This document shows positions 5,242 to 5,690 of a DNA stretch of 5,690 nucleotides, piece after piece. Source of the stretch: Lachnoclostridium sp. UBA2905 (GTDB lineage Bacteria; Bacillota; Clostridia; Lachnospirales; Lachnospiraceae); NCBI GenBank assembly GCA_002349525.1, contig DEDL01000022.1:1-5690 (forward strand), read 5' to 3'. The position numbers and the translations under genes were made by a program. Position 1 is the stretch's first letter; each line of letters starts with the position of its first letter. The notes under the pieces were generated by a model. The model did not search any database, was not told the origin of the DNA, and was given only the letters and a program-made list of their open reading frames with translations.

Positions 5242-5277
5242 CCATTTGAATTTAAACCAAGGGGGTTCACAAAGCAC

Positions 5278-5690
5278 ATGAAAAGCTTTAATTTACATAA
5301 CAATTCCGGTGTGTCATACACTCAGATTTCTAATATATTTATCGACGAATACATGCCAAGTGCCAACGGTACTTACGTCAAGGTGTATATCACACTTATC
5401 CGAATGCTTACTGGCGGAAGTATTTTAGCTTCTCTTGAAGCCATTGCAGACGTTTTGGAAATTATGGAAGCTGATGTAGTTCGTGCTTTAACCTATTGGG
5501 AAAAACAGGGATTATTGGCAATAAGACGTGATTCTTCTACAGGTGCCATTGCGGATGTTTATATGACATCACCAAAATCCTCAACGGCCTCTAACATCAA
5601 TATATGCTTTAGTGCTAACAATAGCCTTACTGATGCAATTAAAACTGAGCCGGTTAAGGCTGATGCATTTAATGCTGGTGCTATCAATGC
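5278..5690 (+). CDS. DnaD-domain replication protein, N-terminal part (gene runs off the window)
   Basis: Translation from ATG 5278 stays open for 137 codons to the window edge. Residues of about 15-82 match the DnaD/DnaB N-terminal winged-helix domain of Firmicutes: QISNIFIDEYMPSANGTYVK, then VYITLIRML, then a recognition-type helix ending in VVRALTYWEKQGLLAI. In B. subtilis DnaD acts with DnaA, DnaB and DnaI to load the replicative helicase; clostridial DnaD-domain proteins also include phage-type members. From about residue 97 the chain becomes a Ser/Asn/Ala-rich, probably flexible linker, before an expected C-terminal DnaD domain outside the window. AAGGGGG (5259-5265) lies 12 nt before the ATG, a slightly long spacing, and no in-frame start is closer. 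No gene symbol is given because the paralog cannot be decided from half a protein. Confidence 0.87.
   Translation, partial: MKSFNLHNNSGVSYTQISNIFIDEYMPSANGTYVKVYITLIRMLTGGSILASLEAIADVLEIMEADVVRALTYWEKQGLLAIRRDSSTGAIADVYMTSPKSSTASNINICFSANNSLTDAIKTEPVKADAFNAGAIN

Overview
The window reads as low-GC Firmicutes (Clostridia) chromosome, most likely a Lachnospiraceae-type anaerobe. The genus cannot be fixed from this sequence. The reasons are AT-rich intergenic DNA with sigma-A-like promoters, strong Shine-Dalgarno sites, two sporulation-associated regulators (SpoVT and SpoVG), a GlgC/GlgD-type gene pair and a DnaD-domain protein. No mobile element, CRISPR array, tRNA or rRNA was seen.

Layout. 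Positions 1-220 form the control region of spoVT, with a sigma-A-like promoter and a perfect 12-bp inverted repeat whose right arm contains the spoVT ribosome binding site. spoVT (221-760, +) is complete. It converges on a minus-strand operon. The gap between them holds five tandem copies of a 16-bp unit (805-884) and a strong intrinsic terminator (911-957). The minus-strand operon is transcribed from about 3454 down to 965: a GlgC-like gene (3415-2270), a GlgD-like gene (2265-1300, 4 bp later) and spoVG (1240-965). Its promoter sits in a divergent control region shared with murC (3644-5035, +). After murC comes a 242-bp gap with an inverted repeat, DnaA-box-like nonamers and a promoter. It is followed by the start of a DnaD-domain gene (5278 onward) that runs off the window.

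Most notable point. The two sugar-nucleotidyltransferase-like genes keep the ADP-glucose pyrophosphorylase architecture (Rossmann-type N-terminal domain plus C-terminal left-handed beta-helix), and their reading frames are intact. However, the GlgC-like protein has lost the nucleotide-binding Arg/Lys loop, has Ala where the catalytic Asp of the 'SGDH' motif belongs, and lacks about 45 residues of the N-terminal domain. The GlgD-like protein is even more reduced. Together they look like a co-transcribed pair of pseudoenzymes feeding into spoVG, so a regulatory or structural role is more likely than ADP-glucose synthesis. This is inference. The degenerate residues are visible, but no function can be read directly.

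Working together. SpoVT (AbrB-fold DNA-binding protein with a GAF-like domain) and SpoVG (small nucleic-acid-binding protein) are global regulators in Firmicutes, MurC makes UDP-MurNAc-L-Ala for peptidoglycan, and the DnaD-domain protein belongs to the replication-initiation family. The common theme is growth, envelope and sporulation control.
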